From an uncultured Oscillospiraceae bacterium (GTDB taxonomy: Bacteria; Bacillota; Clostridia; Oscillospirales; Acutalibacteraceae), in assembly GCA_900554335.1 (NCBI GenBank), contig USGT01000001.1:1-64000 (forward strand): a stretch of 64,000 nucleotides of DNA, in the 5' to 3' direction. Below are positions 57,738 to 64,000 of the stretch, one piece after another (the stretch's first letter is position 1; the number at the start of each line of letters is the position of its first letter). The notes beneath the pieces were generated by a model. The model saw only the letters and a program-made list of their open reading frames with translations, searched no databases and was not told the DNA's origin. The translations under genes and the position numbers were made by a program.

Positions 57738-59633
57738 GTGGTTAATTTAAAAAAATTTTTATTAGGCGATGCTCTTAAAGACGATCAGCTTAAAAATCAA
57801 AAGCTTTCAAGACTTTGGGGGCTGCCGATCATGGCCAGTGATGCCGTTTCTTCGGTGGCTTATGCTGTTGAAGAAATTTTAATGGCTTTAATGCCTGCGC
57901 TCGGGCTCATGGCCGTTAATTATGTTGGCCTTGTGAGTGTTCCGATAATTTTGCTTTTGCTGATTTTGATTTTTTCTTATTCTCAAATAATCAGCCATTA
58001 TCCAAACGGTGGCGGAGCTTACGTTGTTTCGAAAGAAAACTTCGGCAAAAAGGCTTCTTTGCTTGCAGCCACCTGCTTGATAATCGATTATATAATGACC
58101 GTTGCAGTGAGTATTTCTTCTTCAACAGCGGCCATTTTGTCGGTTTACCCTAATTTAGAACCTTACAGAATTCCGATTTCTCTAATCTGTGTTGGAGCCA
58201 TTACCCTTATTAACTTAAGAGGCGTGGGGGAATCTTCCAAAATTTTCGGAATTCCTACTTATGCGTTTATTTTCTCGATGATGGCTCTTATTTTCACGGG
58301 TGTTTTCAGGTTCTTTAGCGGCAATCTTGCCCCGATTCAATACGAGCCTGCTCAAATTTCGCATTTGCTTTCTCAAAATATTCAAGGCATGAGCCTTGCT
58401 GTGTTCCTTTGCGCGTTTTCTTCGGGCTGCTCAGCGCTCACGGGCGTTGAAGCCGTCAGCAATGCGATTCCTAGCTTTAAAGAGCCTTCTCAAAAAACAG
58501 CTAAGCAAGTTCTTTTCATGCTTGGCGGAATAATTGCGGTTATTTTCGGCGGAACAAGTTTCCTCGCAACGATTTTGAAAGTAGTCCCGCTTGAAGGCAA
58601 AACCGTTCTTTCGCAAATGGGAACAATGATCTTCGGCAACGGCATAATGTTTTATATCCTTCAGCTTACAACTTCGCTTATACTTCTTCTTGCTGCAAAC
58701 ACTTCCTACAGCGGCCTTCCTATCCTTCTTGCAATTTTGGCAAAAGACCATTACATGCCTGTGCAATTTTCTCAAAGAGGAACAAAGCTTAGCTTTTCAA
58801 ACGGAATAATGTTCATTTTTGCAGTGAGTTCGTTTTTGCTCATAATTTTCAACGCAGACACCCACAAACTCATTCCGTTCTATTCCGTTGGTGTTTTCGT
58901 TTCGTTTACCATTTCGCAGTTCGGAATGTTCGTCAAATGGATGAGATTCAAAAGCCCTGGCTGGCAATATAAATCAATCATCAACGGCGTAGGAGCTTTG
59001 GTTACGTTCATTGGTTCAATCGTTGTGTTCACAACCAAATTCTCGCACGGTTCATGGGCTCTTTTGATAGTCGCTCCGCTTTTGATGTTTTTCATGGATG
59101 CAACTCACAAGCATTATCTTAGATTTTTAAAGGGCATAAGCGTTCTTGGATATGATTATAAATACAAAGAAAGCGTCAGCTCGGATGTTTTCCCTTGCGT
59201 TGTTCTTATTAACAAAATTAACATGGCAGCTCTTAAAACGCTTGACTACGCTAACAAAATCACTTCAAATTTAACCGCACTTCATATTTCGGTTTCTCAT
59301 GAAGAAACTAAAAGGCTTCAAAAGCAATGGGAAAATTTAAAAATCGGTGTTCCGCTTAAAATTATTTACACTCCTTACAGAGATATCGTCACGCCGATTA
59401 GAGAATATATTAAAGAAAGAAGCGAACAGCTTGAAGAAGGCGAAAATTTAACGGTTGTTTTAACAAGAATTAGCGGAAACGACTTTTTAAATAAGCTTTA
59501 TCACAATCAAACGACCTTCTTCATTGAAAAAGAACTTAGAAAATATGAAAACGTTGCAACTATCCTAGTGCCGTATTTTTACAATAAATCAAAGTATAAA
59601 AAATCGGCTGTGAAAAAGGAGAGCGGTCAATGA
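57738..59633 (+). CDS. APC-superfamily permease, KimA (YdaO)-like
   Basis: 631 residues from a GTG start (GGAGA upstream). About twelve membrane helices occupy residues 25-465, and a cytoplasmic domain follows (about 480-630). Strong resemblance to Bacillus KimA: LPIMASDAVSSVAYAVEEI, HYPNGGGAYVVSKENFG, AFSSGCSALTGVEAVSNAIPSFKEPS and YSVGVFVSFTISQFGMF. KimA is a high-affinity potassium importer controlled by cyclic di-AMP. Substrate assignment here is by similarity only. It overlaps the amino-acid transporter gene by 4 bases, which is an odd operon partner for a potassium importer. Confidence 0.8.
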   Translation: MVNLKKFLLGDALKDDQLKNQKLSRLWGLPIMASDAVSSVAYAVEEILMALMPALGLMAVNYVGLVSVPIILLLLILIFSYSQIISHYPNGGGAYVVSKENFGKKASLLAATCLIIDYIMTVAVSISSSTAAILSVYPNLEPYRIPISLICVGAITLINLRGVGESSKIFGIPTYAFIFSMMALIFTGVFRFFSGNLAPIQYEPAQISHLLSQNIQGMSLAVFLCAFSSGCSALTGVEAVSNAIPSFKEPSQKTAKQVLFMLGGIIAVIFGGTSFLATILKVVPLEGKTVLSQMGTMIFGNGIMFYILQLTTSLILLLAANTSYSGLPILLAILAKDHYMPVQFSQRGTKLSFSNGIMFIFAVSSFLLIIFNADTHKLIPFYSVGVFVSFTISQFGMFVKWMRFKSPGWQYKSIINGVGALVTFIGSIVVFTTKFSHGSWALLIVAPLLMFFMDATHKHYLRFLKGISVLGYDYKYKESVSSDVFPCVVLINKINMAALKTLDYANKITSNLTALHISVSHEETKRLQKQWENLKIGVPLKIIYTPYRDIVTPIREYIKERSEQLEEGENLTVVLTRISGNDFLNKLYHNQTTFFIEKELRKYENVATILVPYFYNKSKYKKSAVKKESGQ

Positions 59634-61081
59634 AAAAAATTCTTTGTTTAGCTCTTTTTCTTGCGGGCATTTTTTGTTCGAGTGCTAGCGCTTTGGGAAT
59701 AAACGAAATAAAAAACAGAGGCTTTGTCAGCATTTCAACTAATGCTGACTTTGAACCTTTTGAATACCGTGAAGGCAGCGAAATCGTTGGTATTGACATT
59801 GATATTTCGAAAAAAATTGCAGAGTCTTTAGGCGTGAACCTTAAAATAAATGATGTTTCTTTCGACGCTTTGATTCTTGAGCTTAGCAATAAAAATTGCG
59901 ATTTCGCCGTAGCTGCGATGAGCGCAAGCGAAGAAAAGTCTAAAAGCGTTGATTTTTCTGTGCCTTATTACACCGCAAAGCAAGAAATAGTCGTTCTTAA
60001 TTCCAGCAGTATTAAATCCGGCAGTGACCTTGCAAACAAAAAGATAGGCGTTCAGTTTGGTTTTTCAGGAGAACTTTATTGCAGCGAAAATTTCAAAAAT
60101 GCTTCAATAACAAAATACAACAAAATTGCCGACGCAGCTTTTGACCTTAAAAACGGAGCCATTGACGCAGTTGTTATTGACGATTTGCCTGCGAAAAAGC
60201 TCGTTTCAATCGTTGGCAGTTCTGCGAAAATTTTGGATAATCCGCTTTTCGAAGAAACTTACCGCATAGCAGTCCCGAAGGGCGAAACCGAGCTGCTTGA
60301 TTATATAAATTCTGTTTTAAGTTCAATGATTAAAAGCGGGGAAATAAACGAAATAATTGAAAGTTATGTTAGCGCTTACAAAACGGAATCAAATAGCCTG
60401 ATGGGCCAAATTTACAACAATCTTATTAATAAAGATAGATACAAACTTATTCTTTCAGGACTCGCAACGACGCTAAAAATAACTATCGTGGCCCTTTTCA
60501 TAGGAATTATTCTTGGCGTTTGTGTTGCTCTCATTAAAGTGAGCCAGAAAGAAACTGTTTTTGCAAAAATATTGAAATTCATTGCGAATTCATACGTTTT
60601 AGTCATAAGGGGCACGCCGGTTGTGGTCCAGCTTTTTGTTATATGCTATATAATTTTCGCTTGGGCGGGCTTGCCTAAAATGATTATTGCCATGATTACT
60701 TTTGGAATAAATTCGGGTGCTTATGTTTCAGAAATTATTCGTTCGGGGATTTTGTCAATAGACGAAGGGCAATACGAAGCAGGCAGATGCCTTGGCCTTA
60801 GCCACGAAACAACTATGCGGAAAATAATTCTTCCGCAAGCATTTAGAAATGTTTTACCCACGCTTTTTAGTGAGTTTATTCAGCTCATCAAAGAAACTTC
60901 GGTTGCGGGTTTCGTTGGAATAATGGATCTTTCAAGAGCGGGCGACACCATAAGGAATTACACCTATCAACCGATTGTTCCGCTTTTGAGCGTTGCGGCA
61001 ATATATTTCGTTTTGGTTTCGTTTTTAACTTACTTACTTTCTGTTTTTGAAAGGAGGATGAAACTCAGTGATAGAAGTTAA
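59630..61081 (+). CDS. Fused substrate-binding and permease protein of a polar amino-acid ABC transporter
   Basis: 483 residues; ATG overlaps the upstream stop (AAGGAGAG nearby). Signal peptide (residues 1-22), then a family-3 solute-binding domain (about 25-245: ISTNADFEPFEYREGSEIVGIDIDISKKIAESLG), then a HisM/GlnP-type permease (about 265-480: VIRGTPVVVQLF, and the EAA loop EAGRCLGLSHETTMRKIILPQAFRNVLPT). A binding domain fused to the membrane subunit is known in Firmicutes (GlnP-like). With the ATPase downstream it makes a complete importer. Confidence 0.92.
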   Translation: MKKILCLALFLAGIFCSSASALGINEIKNRGFVSISTNADFEPFEYREGSEIVGIDIDISKKIAESLGVNLKINDVSFDALILELSNKNCDFAVAAMSASEEKSKSVDFSVPYYTAKQEIVVLNSSSIKSGSDLANKKIGVQFGFSGELYCSENFKNASITKYNKIADAAFDLKNGAIDAVVIDDLPAKKLVSIVGSSAKILDNPLFEETYRIAVPKGETELLDYINSVLSSMIKSGEINEIIESYVSAYKTESNSLMGQIYNNLINKDRYKLILSGLATTLKITIVALFIGIILGVCVALIKVSQKETVFAKILKFIANSYVLVIRGTPVVVQLFVICYIIFAWAGLPKMIIAMITFGINSGAYVSEIIRSGILSIDEGQYEAGRCLGLSHETTMRKIILPQAFRNVLPTLFSEFIQLIKETSVAGFVGIMDLSRAGDTIRNYTYQPIVPLLSVAAIYFVLVSFLTYLLSVFERRMKLSDRS

Positions 61082-61802
61082 AAATCTTAAAAAAGAATTC
61101 GTTCAAAACGGCAAACCGCTTGAAATACTAAGCGGCATAAGCACTGAGTTTAAAAAAGGCGAGCGAGTTGCGATTTTGGGGCCTTCGGGTTCGGGCAAAA
61201 GCACGTTTTTAAGGTGCCTTAACCTTCTTGAAAAGCCAACTTCGGGCAGCATAATTTTTGAAGGCAAAGACATAACAAGCCCGGGCTTTGACATCAACAT
61301 GCTCAGGCGTGAAATAGGAATGGTTTTCCAGCATTTTAACCTTTTCCCGCATCTCACGGTGCTTGAAAACATAACCTTAGCGCCCGTGAGCCTAAAAATA
61401 ATGCCTGCAGAAGAAGCCAAAGAAAAGGCAAGAAAGCTGCTTAGAAAAGTGGGCCTTGAAGATAAACAAAACACCTTCCCGAGGCATCTTTCAGGCGGGC
61501 AAAAACAAAGGGTTGCGATAGTTCGTGCGCTTATTATGAACCCCAAAGTTCTTCTTTTCGATGAGCCTACCTCTGCGCTTGACCCGGAAATGGTTGGTGA
61601 GGTCGTTTCAGTCATGGCGGACATTGCCAAAGAAGGCATGACGATGATTTTCGTGACGCATGAAATGAATTTCGTTAAAAACCTAGCTTCGAGGGTTCTT
61701 TTTATGGATGGTGGCAATATAGCTTTTGACGGGAAACCCGAAGAGATGTTCGAAAATTGCAAAAACGAGCGAGTGAATAAATTTTTGAATAAGCTTGCTT
61801 AG
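61068..61802 (+). CDS. Polar amino-acid ABC transporter ATP-binding protein
   Basis: 244 residues from GTG 61068, overlapping the permease gene by 14 bases. Walker A is LGPSGSGKSTFLRCLNLLE, Q-loop VFQHFNLFPHLTV, signature LSGGQKQRVAIVRALI, Walker B LLFDEPTSALDPEM, and H-loop FVTHEMNF. This is the GlnQ/HisP type. tsaE follows after 9 bases with its own AGGAGG, so the operon may continue. Confidence 0.95.
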   Translation: MIEVKNLKKEFVQNGKPLEILSGISTEFKKGERVAILGPSGSGKSTFLRCLNLLEKPTSGSIIFEGKDITSPGFDINMLRREIGMVFQHFNLFPHLTVLENITLAPVSLKIMPAEEAKEKARKLLRKVGLEDKQNTFPRHLSGGQKQRVAIVRALIMNPKVLLFDEPTSALDPEMVGEVVSVMADIAKEGMTMIFVTHEMNFVKNLASRVLFMDGGNIAFDGKPEEMFENCKNERVNKFLNKLA

Positions 61803-61811
61803 GAGGAAACT

Positions 61812-62255
61812 GTGAAAAATATTTTTTTAAGTAATTCTGCGCTTGAAACTGAAAACTTGGCAAGGAAGTTTGCAAGCAAATTGAAGGGTAATGAAGTGAT
61901 TGCTTTTTACGGAGATTTAGGCGCCGGCAAAACTGCATTCACAAGGGGAGTTGCTGATTTTTTTGGGCTCAAAGATGAAGTCTCGAGCCCTACTTTTGCG
62001 CTTGTTAATGAATACAGTAGCGAAAAAGTTAAAATATATCACTTTGATATGTACCGCATAAACACCTTTGAAGATTTAGAATCAACTGGTTTTTTCGATT
62101 ATCTTGGAAGAGGGATAATTTTGGTTGAATGGAGCGAAAATATAAAGGAGTATCTTCCTGAGAATTTAATAGAAATAAAAATTTCAAAAACAGGGGAAAA
62201 TTCAAGGGAAATTGAAATTATCGGAGGTGATTTTAATGAAAGTTTTAGCAGTTGA
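61812..62255 (+). CDS. tsaE: TsaE, tRNA threonylcarbamoyladenosine biosynthesis ATPase
   Basis: 147 residues from GTG 61812 with AGGAGG upstream. Walker A is FYGDLGAGKTAFTRG (near residue 35). SSPTFALVNEY, VKIYHFDMYRI, and ILVEWSENI follow in family order. With TsaB and TsaD it makes t6A at position 37 of ANN-decoding tRNAs. Its end overlaps the tsaB start by 20 bases. Confidence 0.95.
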   Translation: MKNIFLSNSALETENLARKFASKLKGNEVIAFYGDLGAGKTAFTRGVADFFGLKDEVSSPTFALVNEYSSEKVKIYHFDMYRINTFEDLESTGFFDYLGRGIILVEWSENIKEYLPENLIEIKISKTGENSREIEIIGGDFNESFSS

Positions 62256-62943
62256 TTCATCTTCTGTGAGTGCTTCTGTGGCTATTCTAGATGGCAGCAA
62301 AGTTTTAGCGGATTTTTACGTTAATGCTGGGCTCACTCACAGCCAAACTCTTGCCCCGATGATTGATCTGGCAGTTAAAAGTGCAGGGCTTAAGATCTCG
62401 GATATTGACTTTTTTGCTTCAACCACGGGGCCAGGCTCGTTCACCGGGCTAAGAATAGGCATTGCAACTGTTAAAGGAATGGCGCTTGGCAGCGGGAAAA
62501 AGTGCATTGGCGTTTCTTCGCTTCTTGCGGCGGCTTACAACTGCAAAAATTTCGAAGGGTTGATCTGCGCGTGCATGGACGCAAGAAGAAGTGAAATTTA
62601 CGGCGCTATTTTCCAGGCTTCGGGTGGAAAAATTAAGAGAATTACCCAAGATATGGCAATTTCTATTAAAAATTTTAAAGAAGAAATTGAAAAATACGAA
62701 AGCAAAGCTATTTTAGTTGGCGACGGCGCAGAAATGTGCTACAATAATATGTTGGATGGTAAAAATAATGAAAAAATCGAGCTTTCTTCAGAATTTTTAA
62801 GGTTTGTTAGCGCAAAAAACGTTGCTTTGGCTGCGATTGAAAATTACAGCGAAGAAAAACTTTTAAGTCCAGGGGAGCTAACGCCTGAATATTTGAGGCT
62901 TTCTCAGGCGCAAAGAATGCTTTTGGAAAAAAATAATTTGTAG
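62236..62943 (+). CDS. tsaB: TsaB, tRNA threonylcarbamoyladenosine biosynthesis protein
   Basis: 235 residues from ATG 62236 (GGAGGTG upstream); an extension to 62212 is not supported by a ribosome binding site. An inactive ASKHA-fold partner of TsaD: VLAVDSSSVSASVAIL, the glycine-rich TTGPGSFTGLRIGIATVKGMA loop, and CMDARRSEIYGAIF. It is followed by rpiB. No tsaD is in the window. Confidence 0.95.
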   Translation: MKVLAVDSSSVSASVAILDGSKVLADFYVNAGLTHSQTLAPMIDLAVKSAGLKISDIDFFASTTGPGSFTGLRIGIATVKGMALGSGKKCIGVSSLLAAAYNCKNFEGLICACMDARRSEIYGAIFQASGGKIKRITQDMAISIKNFKEEIEKYESKAILVGDGAEMCYNNMLDGKNNEKIELSSEFLRFVSAKNVALAAIENYSEEKLLSPGELTPEYLRLSQAQRMLLEKNNL

Positions 62944-62954
62944 GAGACTTGTTT

Positions 62955-63392
62955 ATGATAGCAATAGGTTCAGACCATGCGGGGTATGAAGCCAAAGAAA
63001 AGGTGAAAAAGCACCTTGAAAGTTTAGGAGTTTCGTTTAAAGATTTTGGAACTCACAGCGAAGAATCTTGTGACTACCCTTTGATTGCAAAGGCCGTTTC
63101 ACTTTCTGTGAAAAGCGGCGAAAGCGAAAAAGGAATTCTCATTTGCGGTTCGGGGATAGGCATGAGCATTGCGGCGAACAAATTCAGCGGTATTCGCGCA
63201 GCGCTTTGCAAAGACGAAGAAGCTTCTAAGCTTTCAAGATCTCACAATGATGCCAATATAGTTTGCATTGGTGCAAGAACGACTGATTTCGAGGAAATTA
63301 AAAAAATCGTTAATGCTTTTCTTGAAACGTCTTTCGAAGCTGGCAGGCATCAAAGAAGGCTTGAGCAAATCACAGAAATAGAAAATTCATAA
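62955..63392 (+). CDS. rpiB: Ribose-5-phosphate isomerase B
   Basis: 145 residues from ATG 62955 (GGAG eight bases upstream). RpiB/LacA/LacB family: MIAIGSDHAGYEAKEKV, GTHSEESCDYP, the GILICGSGIGMSIAANK active-site loop with its Cys, and ARTTDFEEIKK. It interconverts ribose- and ribulose-5-phosphate. Confidence 0.95.
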   Translation: MIAIGSDHAGYEAKEKVKKHLESLGVSFKDFGTHSEESCDYPLIAKAVSLSVKSGESEKGILICGSGIGMSIAANKFSGIRAALCKDEEASKLSRSHNDANIVCIGARTTDFEEIKKIVNAFLETSFEAGRHQRRLEQITEIENS

Positions 63393-63411
63393 ATAAACGG
63401 AGGAAGTTTAA

Positions 63412-64000
63412 ATGGAGAATTTAGTAGTAATGAATCACCCTTTAATCACGCACAAAATGAGCATTTTAAGAAGCCAAACCACAAGCTCAAAGGAATTCAG
63501 AGAGCTTATTAAAGAAATCACGATGCTCATGTGCTTTGAATCCATGAAAGACGCAGAAATGCAAGAAGTTGAAGTTCAAACTCCGCTTATGAGCATGAAA
63601 ACGAAAGTTTTATTTGATAAACACATGATTTTTATTCCTATTTTAAGAGCAGGGCTTGGAATGGTTGATGGAATTATGGGAATGATTCCAACCGCAAGAT
63701 TTGGCCACATGGGTTTTTACAGAGATCATGAAACACTTCAGCCGGTTGAATATTACTGCAAATTGCCTGCAGGAATCGAAAACAGAGACATCGTTTTGCT
63801 TGACCCAATGCTTGCAACCGGCGGAACAGTTATTGATGCGGTTTCTCTTCTTAAGAAAAGAAATCCAAGATCTATCAAATTTATGTGCATTGTTGCTTCG
63901 CCGCAAGGAATTAAAGCCGTTTCAGAGGCTCACCCTGACGTTAAAATTTTCTGTGCTGCTGAAGATGAAGGCCTAAATGAGGAAGGCTATATTCTTCCAG
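63412..64000 (+). CDS. upp: Uracil phosphoribosyltransferase, cut off by the window end
   Basis: At least 196 residues from ATG 63412 (ACGGAGGAAG upstream). The reading frame runs to the end of the window, with little of the roughly 209-residue family length missing. Motifs: NHPLITHKMSILRS, IPILRAGLGMVDG, and the PRPP-binding loop LLDPMLATGGTVIDAV. It salvages uracil to UMP. It follows rpiB by 19 bases and is probably co-transcribed. Confidence 0.95.
   Translation, partial: MENLVVMNHPLITHKMSILRSQTTSSKEFRELIKEITMLMCFESMKDAEMQEVEVQTPLMSMKTKVLFDKHMIFIPILRAGLGMVDGIMGMIPTARFGHMGFYRDHETLQPVEYYCKLPAGIENRDIVLLDPMLATGGTVIDAVSLLKKRNPRSIKFMCIVASPQGIKAVSEAHPDVKIFCAAEDEGLNEEGYILP

Overview
The window is from a low-GC, endospore-forming bacterium of the class Clostridia. 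The support is a GerA-type germinant receptor operon, a SleC-like cortex-lytic protein, CwlD, a YlmC/YmxH-type protein, TepA, FtsK/SpoIIIE, AddAB rather than RecBCD, frequent TTG/GTG starts with strong AGGAGG ribosome binding sites, and many near-consensus sigma-A promoters with 17-base spacers. I cannot name the genus from the sequence alone. Codon use and stop codons look standard. I saw no phage, IS element, rRNA or CRISPR array.

Layout. 0.04-8.9 kb (minus strand): an accessory island of five paralogous Sec-secreted proteins of a family I do not recognise, built from one, two or five copies of a roughly 150-180 residue unit, followed by a Gfo/Idh/MocA-type oxidoreductase carrying a similar secretion signal. 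9.0-19.3 kb: tRNA-Pro, addB-addA, radA, cwlD, a hemolysin III-family membrane protein and a YlmC/YmxH-type protein. 19.3-28.5 kb: a P-type cation ATPase, a 52-residue membrane peptide and a 2160-residue modular surface protein. 28.7-32.2 kb: an M14 carboxypeptidase, a phosphohexomutase and ispE. 32.2-33.2 kb: two glycine-rich double-glycine-leader peptides and an Asn/Ser-rich microprotein. 33.4-36.6 kb: metG-tatD-ispF. 36.6-38.6 kb: five more double-glycine-leader peptides, four with clear 17-base-spacer promoters and all with hairpins downstream. 38.9-47.6 kb: SleC-like protein, PBP1A, lysC and a gerKA-KB-KC-type operon. 47.7-49.8 kb: a class 3 lipase with an N-terminal Nif11-like leader ending in Gly-Gly. 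49.8-57.6 kb: amino-acid binding lipoprotein, TepA, an LRR protein, UppP, FtsK, and a metallo-beta-lactamase/DUF3006 pair. 57.7-64 kb: a KimA-like permease, a polar amino-acid ABC transporter, tsaE-tsaB, rpiB and the start of upp.

The most interesting material is the double-glycine-leader set. Seven small hydrophobic peptides in two clusters and one large lipase share a leader ending of the form (I/L)-S-(E/D)-(E/D)-x-L-x-x-(V/I)-x-G-G or close to it. No peptidase-containing ABC exporter, modification enzyme or immunity gene lies in the window, so any processing must happen in trans. The second item is the unrecognised secreted-repeat family in the first 8 kb, which shows gene and intragenic duplication, truncation of one member and an apparent exchange of signal peptide with a metabolic enzyme. 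Most other genes are housekeeping or sporulation genes with ordinary sequence features.
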